Origin: Lathyrus oleraceus
Taxonomy: Eukaryota; Streptophyta; Magnoliopsida; Fabales; Fabaceae
DNA: 64,000 nt
Direction of reading: 5' to 3'
Assembly: GCF_024323335.1 (NCBI RefSeq)
Contig: NC_066581.1
Coordinates: 223,329,039-223,393,038 of the forward strand
The notes under the pieces were generated by a model that was not told the origin of the DNA, ran no database searches, and saw nothing but the letters and a program-made list of their open reading frames with translations. Positions 12,568 to 23,232 of the stretch are shown piece after piece; position 1 is the stretch's first letter, and the number at the start of each line of letters is the position of its first letter. The position numbers and the translations under genes were made by a program.

Positions 12568-12580
12568 GCTGCCCTTTTTC
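12568..12580 (-). promoter_or_regulatory. E1 polypurine tract
   Basis: Sense GAAAAAGGGCAGC immediately before the 3' LTR start. This is the expected plus-strand primer for reverse transcription. Confidence 0.8.
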
Positions 12581-12720
12581 AGTCATCAGCTAACCCGAGC
12601 AGGATGAAAGCGAACAGCTTATCACACAAATAGGGTGAGTTGTGATTGAATACCAAAGACAGACCGAAAATTTGCGCTCCGAGAACACCATAAAAATGCT
12701 GAAATACACCGCGCTGTTTA

Positions 12721-13978
12721 TTTCTCTTCCGATCCTCTGGCTGAATCTGAATCAGTCTTTTGACTTAATCTGGAGTTTCGATCCTCTGGCTGATTCTATA
12801 CTCAATTTAGTCCTCTGGTTGGATGTTAATTTTGATCCTCGGGCTGGATACGGTTTCAATCTTCTGGCTAGATCTTCTTCGATCTTCTGGCTAGATCTCC
12901 TTTGTTTCGATTCTCTGGCTGAATCTATTTTCTTTGATTCTCTGGCTGAATCTACTTCGATCTTCTGGCTAGATCTGAATTGTTTCGATTCTCTGGCTGA
13001 ATCTATTTCCGGTCTTCGAGCTAGACCTGACTTCGATCTTCTGGCTATATCTTCTTCGATCTTCTGGCTAGATCTCCTTTGTTTTGATTCTCTGGCTGAA
13101 TCTATTTTCTTTGATTCTCTGGCTGAATCTACTTCGATCTTCTGGCTAGATCTGAATTGTTTCGATTCTCTGGCTGAATCTATTTCTGGTCTTCGGGTTA
13201 GACCTGACTTCGATCTTCGATTCTCTGGTTGAATCTATTCTCGGTCTTCGGGCTAGACCTAAGTACGATCTTCGATTCTCTGGCTGAATCTATTCTCGGT
13301 CTTCGGGCTAGACCTAACTACGATCTTCGATTCTCTGGCTGAATCTATTCTCGGTCTTCGGGCTAGACCTGACTACGATCTTCTGGCTAGATCTGGATTG
13401 TTTTGGTGATAAATTCCCATCATCAGGATCTCGTATCTGGGGCTTGCGCTGGTTGACCCTCTTTCGGAATCTACAATCTTCATGTTAGATATGCAGCTTT
13501 GAGAATATCCCACTTTTAGGCTTCGTACATATTCTTCATGCTAGAACATGTTGTAACGACTCTTCGATTAGACTTTGTTTTTAAATTGCGATCCGCGGGC
13601 TGGATCCTCTTGTAGGTTGATTTTCTGTTGAGCTGTCAATCTATTCCTCCAGCTGGCTTGCTGGGGAAATAACGCTCGTAGTCGATTCTCTGGCTGAATC
13701 TTCGAAATGACCCTCAGGCTGACTCTTGGGCAAAACGATTCTCAGGCTGAATCTTCAAAAATGACCCTCAGGCTGGATCACTGGAAAACGATTCTCAGGC
13801 TGAATCTTCAAAAATGACCCTCAGGCTGGATCACTGGAAAACGATTCTCAGGCTGAATCTTCAAAAATGACCCTCAGACTGGATCACTGGAAAACGATTC
13901 TCAGGCTGAATCTTCAAAAATGACCCTCAGGCTGGATCACTGGAAAACGATTCTCAGGCTGAATCTTCAAAAATGACC
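12721..13978 (-). repeat. Hairpin array in E1 3' UTR (main block)
   Basis: Dense array of 17-base units of the form 5-base stem, 7-base loop, 5-base stem. The loop is TCTGGCT, TCAGGCT or TCGGGCT on the plus strand (AGCCAGA, AGCCTGA, AGCCCGA in sense). Perfect examples are 12881-12897 (GATCT/AGATC), 12909-12925 (GATTC/GAATC) and 13011-13027 (GGTCT/AGACC). From about 13735 the units form a 53-base higher-order repeat of two hairpins, repeated about five times up to the E2 insertion. The array continues at 24799-24901. An apparent ORF at 12642-13232 is only the repeat read through. Confidence 0.9.
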
Positions 13979-15545
13979 TATAACACCCCAAAATTTGCCC
14001 TCCTCATTCATGCATTCATTTTTAGGTCATTTAACATTTCATATTGCATTTCATCATGTCAATCAGAATCAGATCCAAGAAACTTTATTTAAAAAATGAA
14101 GAAAAAAAAAACGAAAAAAAAAATTAAAAAAAATTTAATTAATTAAATAAATAAATAAAAGAAAAAATCTTGGACTTGGACCTCTCTCATTTGAGCCCAC
14201 AAAGCCATGAAAATCAGGTTATAAAAGAGGGAGAACAGACAGAAAAAGGAAGAGAAGCAAAATACTCTAAGGTTTCCTTGGAACAAAACCCTGGACAAAA
14301 CCTGAGGAGAAACCTAGACAGAGAGAGTGAGAATTAAGCTGCAGCAACCTCCAGGCAACTCTGAAAGGTTCATTCTGACTCACACACTTTCAGCTCAAGC
14401 AAACCCTAACATTGGTTTGCAAATCCAGCCGTGCCATTTGATTTCAACTGATCTCTCCAATCAGGTTTGCCCTATATCCATCATCTCTATGCTTTCAATT
14501 TGAATACTCTGAATGTATGAGGTATTATGGGTGAATTTGATACCCTTTTGATGCTTTTTGTGAGCTTTTTGTGAATTGAAAGGGCATGATTCATGTGGTT
14601 ACATTTTGATTTGGGGGCAACCCTTGATTACCCTTTTTTTTCTCTCTAACCTGTTTGTTGAGTTTTTTTGTGAGGCCTCACATGACGTTTGCAGGGATAA
14701 CTTGCGTGGTTTCCCACTTTATTTGTGGGATATCACCGGGAGGCTTATTCCGATTACCTGTACTGACTCACTCTCTTTGATGTGTTAGCCTGGAAGGATC
14801 TCTGGTTTCCATATTCCTTTATTTTTTCCTGCTTTTACTGCTTTCTTAGCTAGAAGACCTCGATAGGAGGCAATGTTTTGTGTGTTTACTTTATGCAGGT
14901 TCCTTCGTCAAGGACTGCCCTTTTTGCATGAGCATCCCTAAACCCTAAAACCCAAAGCAACACGTTAACTCCTTCTACTACAGGCGAGTAAGTCTCCAAA
15001 GGTCGAGCATCCGGCAGATTGCGCAGTAACGTCGTTCGTCCAAAACCCAATCCATAACCCCGTAGTTAGTCGAACTACGGCTTGCTTTAATTCTCAAGCC
15101 AGATGAGATACGTAGGCATAAGACGTGATGTCTTACCGAGCACAATTACCCTTAACCCCTAGGTAGCCGAGCTACGAAGACTCTTATTCTCATATTCAGA
15201 TGAGATACGTATGCAGTGGATGCGACATCCGTGCGAGTCATTTTCTTTTGACCCCCTTTTTTTAGTAAATAACACATTAGATAAACCCACACCCTTTAGA
15301 CAAGAACTACAAAAGTGGATCCCATAGAGTACTACGGATGCGTAGAGGTGCTAATACCTTCCCTTCGCATAATCGACTCTCGAACCCAAGATTTGGTTGC
15401 GAGACCCTGTCTTGTCCTTTCCTTTTTCCAGGTTTACTTCGAGCGTTTCCTTTCCCTCCTTTGGGATAAATAACGCACGGTGGAGACTCTCCTGTCTTTC
15501 TTCGCTGGTTGTTTTTTTTCGCATTCCATTTTTCAGGTTGCGACA
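13979..15545 (+). mobile_element. E2 5' LTR
   Basis: 1567 bases ending TTGCGACA. TATA box TATAAAAG at 14220-14227, so most of the LTR is transcribed leader. It holds paired-stem modules at 15060-15080 (CCGTAGTT/AACTACGG) and 15189-15204 (CTCAT/ATGAG). The PBS-core copy is mutated (TGGAGACTC, 15481-15489). It lacks the roughly 190 bases of U3 with CACGTG and CGCCTAGCG found in E1. Confidence 0.94.
14220..14227 (+). promoter_or_regulatory. TATA box, E2 5' LTR
   Basis: TATAAAAG just downstream of an A-rich tract; identical in the 3' LTR at 23471-23478. Confidence 0.8.
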
Positions 15546-15547
15546 GC

Positions 15548-15565
15548 TGGCGACTCTACTGGGGA
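15548..15565 (+). promoter_or_regulatory. E2 primer binding site
   Basis: TGGCGACTCTACTGGGGA, two bases after the LTR end. Same type as Ogre and E1, with A in place of G at position 11. Confidence 0.92.
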
Positions 15566-16667
15566 CCCGGTTTCCCTAAGTGAGTCCCTCCTAGCCTTTG
15601 TAGGTTGTTTGTTTATTGGGTGTTTATTCTTTTGTACAGTTATTTATCTTTCAGCATTTCCCTGCTTTATCGCATTGTGTACATATGACTACCGTATCTG
15701 CTGGTTCTGTTTGTGAGATGAGTTCTATACCCGAACTCGAGTGCACTTAGGATAGGAGAATGGCATAGTCTTGTTGACTTGTGTGGATTTATTCCTTAGC
15801 AAGTTGACTTGCAAGCCCATTCACTTGGTGGAGGTCATGTTGAGATCAATAATGTCACACAAGTAAGTTGTGGTTAGACATTACTTTTTCCAATATAGAC
15901 CTTAGAAGCCAAGGACCTTAGTTTACCAAACCCATCTTGGCCTATTCGTAGGACGTAGTGCGAAAGTCGTTGAAGTGTAAGATTTAATACGATTTTTACG
16001 CGATACTATACTCATAAGAGTCTCTCTTGAGAATATTTTTGGAATACGAGTAGTCGTTCCTCCGATAATATCCGAAAGATGGGATTATGACTATGGGAAC
16101 TTTTTGTAGAACATGTTTGGCAGGTCTAAACCTTAGTACACTCCCTTTGGGTGGTTCTTAACCTAAACTCCATGCTCGTGACTTGCAACAAACCCTTGAT
16201 TCATGGTCGATCCGTTCAGGTATCCTTAATATCAATGAAACTTGGGTGTTGATAAGGTGTAAACCATATTCCACCAAAAATGGATGGTTGATATTAAGGA
16301 TAACATGATCCATCCCATGACCTTAGTTTGGTGTGCTTTGCTTGATCCTTTTAGTTTCTCTCCAGGCAGTGCAACCTGACAGATGTTCAAGCGGATCCAG
16401 CAATTCTGATTGACATGCCATTGCATTGCATAACATCATCTGCATATTTGCATCCAACATCTCATGCTTATTCATTTGCAGGGTATTCCCTTTCAAAGGG
16501 GGCGCCTTAAAATCGAATAAGAAGTGCATCGCATACCATGCATACTAACCCTTGTTTGTTTTGAAGGTGTCACCGCAGTGTCTAATATTTGTTCCCTATT
16601 TCAGGCAGTTATTGGTCCCAAGCGAGTTCATAGGTACCCGACAAAGGAAAACCGTCCACGACTAGCA
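15566..16667 (+). other. E2 5' leader, no gene
   Basis: About 1.1 kb between PBS and the gag start. It is collinear with the E1 leader (45944-44877 then 31038-31008) and partly with the Ogre leader (7230-7860). No coding feature is recognised. E1 carries a solo LTR insertion at the point equivalent to about 16634 here. Confidence 0.8.
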
Positions 16668-19600
16668 ATGGACTAGATACAGAAAGAACTGGCTGATATG
16701 CGTGAAAGGATGGATCAGTTCATGACCTTGATGACTGGTATGGCAGCAGGCCAGGAGAAGCTGAGGGAATTGGTTGAGCAACCGAGGCCCGATCCAGAGG
16801 TGGAAATACCAAGTGCTGAGGGTAACCCTGGGAACGCTGGTAACCCTGTGAACAATGGTGACACGGGTAACGCGAGTGCTGATGGAAACCCGGGTAATGT
16901 TGGCAACACGGGGAATGTTGGGAATGGTATTGGTGGAAGATACAACGTGAATCAAGGGATTCGGATTAACGGGAACCCCGTTACTGAAGATTATCAGTAT
17001 GATCAATTTTCTTTGCACGACGAAACCCTCGAGACCACTCGCCGTATGGATGAGCTTGCTGAGAAGCTCAAATCTTTGGAGTCTCAAAATTCCTTAGGTT
17101 TTGATGTCACCAATCTTGGTCTAGTTCAAGGAGTAAGGATCCCTCACAAGTTCAAACCCCCTACTTTTGAGAAATACAACGGGACTTCTTGCCCACGCAC
17201 TCATCTCCAATCTTATTTGGGAAGGTTGGGAGCTCACACTGAAGATGAAAAGCTGTGGATGTACTATTTTGAAGACAGTTTAACTGGAGCTTCTCGTGAA
17301 TGGTATTCTCATTTGTCTTGTACTACCATCAAGAGCTGGAAAGACTTGGCAGAGGCTTTTATCAAACAATACCAATACAACTTGGACATGGCTCCGAATC
17401 GGACCTTGTTGCAAGGAATGTCTCGGACTGCCAAGGAAACCTTTAGAGAATATGCTCAGCGTTGGAGACAGATTGTTGCATCCGTCCAACCCCCTATGTC
17501 TGAAAGGGAGATGGCGGACATGTTCATGAACACTCTTCAAGGAAATTATATCGAGAGATTGGCTGCTTGCCCGTCAATCAGCTTCGCAGAGATAATGATT
17601 GCTGGAGAAAGGATCGAGAGTCTGTTGAAGATGGGCCGAATTCAAGACAACAGTGCTTCCAAATCATCAGTTCCCAAGAAACCGTTTGCTGGTAACGGTC
17701 ACCGAAGAAGAGAAGGTGAGACGAGCGTTGTGTATGCCGGCAGAGGCAGGGGCAGAGGACGCCCTAATTATTATCAAGATCAAGTGGCCGCAGTCACTAT
17801 TCCAACACCTGTTCCACAACCGCAGTATCATCCGCAACACCAACCCAGGTACAACAACCAACAACAAGGAGGTAATCCGGGTCAGCAGAGACACTATCAA
17901 CAACGTCCAAGGCAGGCGGACCGGGTCATTGAGCCAATCCCAATGGCTTATTATGTACTGCTTCCCAAGCTGATTGACATGAATCTGGTTACGTTAAGAA
18001 CTCTGGCCCCACCGGTCGATCCCAACAATCTGCCTAGAGGTTATGATGTCAACGCCAGATGTGCTTTTCACTCCAATGCACCTGGCCATACTATAGATAA
18101 TTGCAAGGCTCTACAGCTAAAGGTACAAGATTTGAGAGAAGCCCAGGCTATCAACTTTTCTCCAGTGCCTAATGTTATCCAAAACCCGATGCCAGCTCAC
18201 GGCGGGCAGAGGATTAATGCTGTTGATAATGGGGAAACTTTGAATTTGATTTCTGATGTGACTAAAGTGAAGACTTCGCTATCGGTGGTCAAAGACCGAC
18301 TCTTGAAAGGACAGATTTTCCCGGGCTGTGGGGAAGAGTGCAGAAATTGTCAAGCTGCCGAGAATGGATGTGACAGTTTGAGAAAGAGTATTCAGCAACT
18401 GATAGATGAAGGTTGTCTTCAGTTCGATCAGACTCGTCCAGAGAAGAATGATGTGTCGACAGTAACGTTTTATTTCACTCCTGAAGAAATATATGTTCCC
18501 GAGAGGCCCGCTCCGATGACAATATATTTCCCATAAAGTCCAGCACCAATTTACTCTGATAACCCTCAACCGACTTTGATTGGTCCGGTCACCATCACGG
18601 TACCAGGACCTGTTCCGATGATAAAGACAATGCTCTCCCGTGGCACTATGGGGCTGATATCTACTGCCAGGGGCAGAAAGTTAACGAAGAAGACATTAAC
18701 ATTGGTAGCTCCGTTGTAGACAATGTTGGAGGAATTGGTGGCTTCACTCGCAATGGACGCCTATTTGCACCATCAACATTGCGCACGAATGTTGAAGCTG
18801 AGGCAGCTGCCAAGGCTAAAGGAAAACAGGTATCCACCGAAGAGGTTACTACCGAGGAAGCTCCTCCTAAGACCGCATTCGAGAAGGAAGTGGATGAGTT
18901 TATGAGGATTATTCAGAAAAGAGACTACAAGGTAGGCGACCAGCTAAATCAGACACCCTCAAAGATCTCCATTCTCTCACTATTGATGTGCTCTGAGGCA
19001 TACAGAGCAGCCTTGTTGAAAGTACTGAATATGGCCTATGTTCCACCAGAGATAACTGTTAACCAGCTGGAGTCGGTAGTTTCAAATGTACACACTAGCC
19101 ATGCGCTAGGTTTCACCGATTATGACCTAACATGTGAGGGCAGGAATCACAACAAAGCCTTGCATATCACAATGGAATGCAAAGGGACGGTGCTTTCCCA
19201 TGTTTTGGTTGATACAGGCTCTTCTCTGAACGTTCTTCCAAAGAAAGCCTTAACGAAGTTGGATTGCGATGACATCATCCCGAAGCCAAGTAATTTAGTT
19301 GTGAGGGCTTTTGTTGGCTCTAAGCGAGCTGTCTGTGGCGAAGTTGAGTTGCCAGTTAAGATTGGACCTCAGGTATTCAAAAGTACCTTTTATGTGATGG
19401 ATATCCAGCCTACCTACAACTGTCTGCTAGGTAGGCCCTAGATTTATGTTGCCGGTGTTGTTACTTCTACCCTCCACCAGAAGCTCAAATATGAACTAGA
19501 AGGTCAGATCGTCACTGTCTGTGGTGAAGAGGATATTTTTGTTAGCCACCTGTCTACATTTAAGTATGTGGAGATGGATGGCGAGAGGCATGAGATGCTG

Positions 19601-19985
19601 TGTCAGGGGCTTCGAAACTATAAACATCAGTGAGGTCGTGCCCGAAGTTGTGTTTTCACCTGAGTCTGAGAAGGTCGGGACTTCTATCTCTTCATACAAG
19701 CAAGTTGTTGAAGTGGTTAAGGCTGGTAATGCCCAAGGTTGGGGCAAATTTGTGGAGCCAATCATAAAAGAAGACAAGTTTGGATTGGGGTATACTCTGG
19801 GGTCTCATAAGAATGAAGTCGGTACTTTCTCCAGCGGGGTTTTGGTTTCTCCTCGTATCGTCAATGCTGCAGAGGAAGACAAGGCTAACAGCGACTGTGA
19901 CTTAGATAGCTGGATTCGCCCGTGTGTCCCAGGAGAAAAGCTCGACAATTGGTCGTCTGAAAAGTCGTCCGGTTTACTCTACTGA
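16668..19985 (+). pseudogene. gag-pro: E2 gag-protease, disrupted
   Basis: Gag coat and aspartic protease of a Tat element. By comparison with E1 the start is the ATG at 16668, with a stop two codons later (16674-16676); an open frame resumes at 16698. An N-terminal coiled coil and a low-complexity Gly/Asn/Pro region (about 16820-16930) lead into the Gag core (PHKFKPPTFEKYNG, FREYAQRWRQIV), an Arg/Gly/Gln-rich RNA-binding region and a zinc-finger-like CAFHSNAPGHTIDNC. The protease active site DTGSS is near 19211-19225. Damage: a stop at 18534-18536, a frameshift near 18620, a stop at 19439-19441 and a one-base gain near 19607. Confidence 0.9.
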
Positions 19986-20257
19986 AAGAGTAATTTTTAT
20001 TGTTTTCCTTTTATCACATGCATAATAAAGTCTTACACTTTGACCAAGGTGTAATGACTCATCTGTAGGGCCATCCATTTAGTTACATTTCGCAATTATT
20101 TTCATCATCAATAAAGGACAACTTTTGCAAACAATTTTGTGTTCTCTTTCTTTCAATTATTTTTACTTTTACAAAAACGGAAATGTTTCTTTTTCATGTT
20201 TCTTTTTCATTTTTCTTTCCAAAAACACCTTGTAAAATTGATCACCCGGATCTCACT
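19986..20257 (+). other. E2 spacer between protease and RT, possible Ogre-type intron
   Basis: AT- and T-rich stretch with no coding similarity, sitting between pro and the pre-RT region and shared with E1 (27439-27731). Ogre elements are known to carry an intron here, which is why I suggest it. I could not fix splice sites by eye. Confidence 0.5.
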
Positions 20258-20985
20258 GCTAACGACACTACTATGGCCAAGTATGACTTCGACAATCCTA
20301 TCTATCAAGCCGAAGAAGGGGCTGAGGAAGATTGTGAATTGCCTGAGGAGTTAGCCAGGTTATTGAAACAGGAGGAGCGAGTTATTACACCTTATTAGCT
20401 TGTATATGGCGTGGAAGCAGTTCTTCCGGTTGAAGTCGAAATTCCTTCTTTGCGGGTCCTGATGGATGTTAAGCTGGACGAAACAGAATGGGTCCGTTCT
20501 CGATACAATCAGCTGAGCCTAGTTGAGGAAAAGAGACTAGCAGCTATATGCCATGGCCAACTAAATCAGAGACGAATGAAGAGGGCATTTGATCAGAAAG
20601 TGCGCCCTCGGGAGTATCAAGTCGGTGAACTGGTACTCAAAAGAATTCTTCCTCCCAACACAGATCGCAGGGGAAAATGGACACCGAACTATGAGGGTCC
20701 ATATATGGTTAAAAGAGTTTTTCTCTGACGGAGCTTTGATGCTAACAACCATGGAGGGCTAAGACTTCCCATCCCCTGTCAACTCAGACGCAGCTAAAAA
20801 ATACTTCGCATAAAATAGACCCGCTGGATAGTAAAAAGAAGGAACAAAGAGGTTCGGGCAAAAATTAGGGATATAAAAATTAAAATGTACACCCGGTGAG
20901 TCCAAAACCCGAAAGGGCGGCTCAGGCAAAAAAGGGTATCCCGGTGGATTGAAAACCCAAAAGGGCGATCCACGCAAAAGTTAGG
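20258..20985 (+). pseudogene. pol: E2 pol remnant: pre-RT segment joined to integrase C terminus
   Basis: Starts with the Tat pre-RT segment (HPDLTANDTTMAKYDFDNP to ERVITPY) and jumps at about 20395 to the integrase C-terminal part (LVYGVEAVLPVEVEIPS, then KWTPNYEGPY of the GPY/F-like region). RT, both RNase H domains and the integrase catalytic core are gone. The sequence matches E1 exactly through ACACCTTAT and then diverges, consistent with a deletion at short homology. A stop sits at 20396-20398 and a one-base gain near 20725 breaks the tail. The tail encodes short Lys/Gly-rich repeats. Confidence 0.88.
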
Positions 20986-21534
20986 GAATAAGCGAATGAC
21001 TGCAACCTGAGTTCACCTGTGTTCCATCATCGTTTCATTCAATCCGGCAATCTTCGAAGGTAAAAAATCGACTAATCATCCACTTCAGAAAGCAAGATGA
21101 GCAGAGCGTCTTGAGGACATACGAGCCATAGCAGAGTCGAAACTCAGTGGGACCCCGTTTCCACATTGCCATTAGGATAATTTTCTTTTGTTCAATTTAT
21201 AGCGATCAACTCTTTCTAGGGATCAGCTTCCTGACATACTCGCCTATTCCTGGCGCAAATCTTTCAACCAATAAAAGTCGAATAATTCAGTTAAAAAGCC
21301 TCTTTATTTTTCATTTATCAGTTTGTCTGCAAAAAATGTCTGAATTCTTGATGAAGCATATTGCATCTGAATATAATGGTGGCTGTTGCAGATGACTTGC
21401 GCAGGAAAACAATCAAAATTTCTTTGAATGTGTTTAATCCTGGACGGTGAATTCAAACCGAGTAATCCCCCGGGGTATACGTGTATTTTTTTGTTACAGG
21501 TCACAGGAACTGGATGCCAAGCCGTGAATCCCCA
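20986..21534 (+). other. E2 proximal 3' UTR, no recognised feature
   Basis: Non-coding, collinear with E1 25510-26030 on the other strand. I see no repeats or genes in it. Confidence 0.7.
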
Positions 21535-22020
21535 TCCCCAAGCGGTTGACAAAGTCTATCCTCAGCAGAGCCTATCCCCAGTAGAGTTGACAGTATCCAG
21601 ACTGTATATCCCCAGCAGAATTGTCAGTACCAGACTGTATCTTCCCGGCAACAGCGGAGTAGTTGCATACCCAACAGACAAGAGGGTGGTGTTCCTAGTG
21701 TTCATCTCATTCCCCCTGCAGATTATTTTTAACAGATTTGTTTTAATCCCCAGCCTGAGGACGATTAGCAAGTTCATATCCCCAGCAAAGGTCGATTCCT
21801 ACGACATTTCCCCAGGAAGTGCTTTCTTCACAGACTCTCCTCGCAGAGCCTCTCCAAGCAAAGTTTCCATAGTTGATACTTCCCCAGCAAGGTCAACTTT
21901 TCAAAAAAGGCCGATTTATTTTCGGTGGCTCCCCGGTCCCGGCAGACAGATCGTTCCCCACAGAGCATTCAAGGATTGATACAGCGATCCGCTCCCTACC
22001 AGAGTTGCTTCCCCAAACAG
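21535..22020 (+). repeat. Array of PBS-complement-like units in E2 3' UTR
   Basis: Repeated TCCCCAGC-type cores. The best copies extend to nearly the whole complement of the PBS: 21575-21592 (TCCCCAGTAGAGTTGACA, 16 of 18 bases) and 21609-21626 (TCCCCAGCAGAATTGTCA, 15 of 18 against the E1-type PBS complement). Shorter copies start at 21559, 21779 and 21881. The sense RNA would therefore carry several segments able to pair with its own PBS. Confidence 0.75.
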
Positions 22021-22150
22021 ATTTCTTTTTTTCTTTTGCACCATGCATAACATTTGCATTTGCATTTGCATGCATATCAAACATACACATAAGCTGATAA
22101 ACAGGTTCTTCAAAGCAGACTGAAGAATTGCTTTACAACCAGAGTCCCGA

Positions 22151-23069
22151 GATCCAGCCAGAGGATCAAGTGTGAGTGATCCAGCCTGAGGGTCATTTTT
22201 GAAGATTCAGCCTGAGAATCGTTTTCCAGTGGTCCAGCCTGAGGGTCATTTTTGAAGATTCAGCCTGAGAATCGTTTTCCAGTGATCCAGCCTGAGGGTC
22301 ATTTTTGAAGATTCAGCCTGAGAATCATTTTCCAGTGATCCAGCCTGAGGGTCATTTTTGAAGATTCAGCCTGAGAATCGTTTTCCCAAGAGTCAGCCTA
22401 AGGTTCGTTTTGAAGATTCAGCCAGAGAATCGACTACGAGTGTTATTTCCCCAGCAAGCCAACTGGAGGAATATATTGATAGCTCAACAGAAAATCAACC
22501 TACAAGAGGATCCAGCCAGCGGATCGCATTTAAAAAACAAAGTCTAATCGAAGAGTCGTTATAACATGTTCTAGCCTGAAGAATATGTACGAAGGCCAAG
22601 AGTGGGATATTCTCGAAGCTGCATATCTAACATGAAGATTGGGCGCAGATTTCGAAAGAGAGTCAACCAGTGCCTGCCTCAGATGCGAGATCCTGATGAT
22701 GGGAATTTATCATCAAATCAATCCAGATCTAGCCAGAAGATCGAAGTCAGGTCTAGCCCGAAGACCGGAAATAGATTCAGCCAGAGAATCGAAAGAATTC
22801 AGATCTAGTCAGAAGATCAAAGTAGATTCAGCCAGAGAATCAAAGAAAATAGATTCAGCCAGAGAATCGAAACAAAGGAGATCTAGCCAGAAGATCGAAG
22901 AAGATCTAGCCAGAAGATCGAAGAAGATCTAGCCAGAAGATTGAAATCGTATCCAGCCCAAGAATCAAAATTAACATCCAACCAGAGGACTAAATTGAGT
23001 ATAGATTCAGCCAGAGGATCGAAACTCCAGATTAAGTCAGAAGACTGATTCAGATTCAGCCAGAGGATC
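22151..23069 (+). repeat. Hairpin array in E2 3' UTR
   Basis: About 25 units of 17 bases: 5-base stem, loop AGCC(A/T/C)GA, 5-base stem. Stems vary in pairs: GATCC/GGATC (22151), GATTC/GAATC (22204), GATCT/AGATC (22726), GGTCT/AGACC (22750). Imperfect stems such as GATCC/GGGTC (22178), GATTC/GGATC (23004), GATCT/AGATT (22926) and GTTCT/AGAAT (22568) still pair through G-U wobbles in sense RNA. From 22204 to 22379 units are arranged in a 53-base two-hairpin repeat. Confidence 0.92.
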
Positions 23070-23219
23070 GGAAGAGAAATAAACATCGCAGTGTATTTCA
23101 GCATTCTTGTGGTGTTCTCGGAGCGCAAATTTTTGGTCTGTCTTTGGTATTCAATCACAGCTCACCCTGTTTGTCTGATAAGCTGTTCGCTTTCATCCTG
23201 CTCGGGTTAGCTGATGACT

Positions 23220-23232
23220 GAATAGGGGCAGC
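23220..23232 (+). promoter_or_regulatory. E2 polypurine tract
   Basis: GAATAGGGGCAGC directly before the 3' LTR. Confidence 0.75.

Noticed and set aside
12642..13232. 196-codon plus-strand ORF with repeated FWLDL and FDSLAES peptides
   Set aside because: It is the E1 hairpin array read in antisense; periodic peptides come from the 17-base units, and the reading has no independent support.
13733..13978. Regular 53-base repeats that look like a CRISPR array
   Set aside because: Units are contiguous tandem repeats with no unique spacers, lie inside a plant retrotransposon UTR and contain the element's own hairpins.
21535..22020. tRNA gene or tRNA-derived SINE in the 3' UTR
   Set aside because: Only the 3'-end-like 12-18 bases recur; no cloverleaf, A box or B box is visible.
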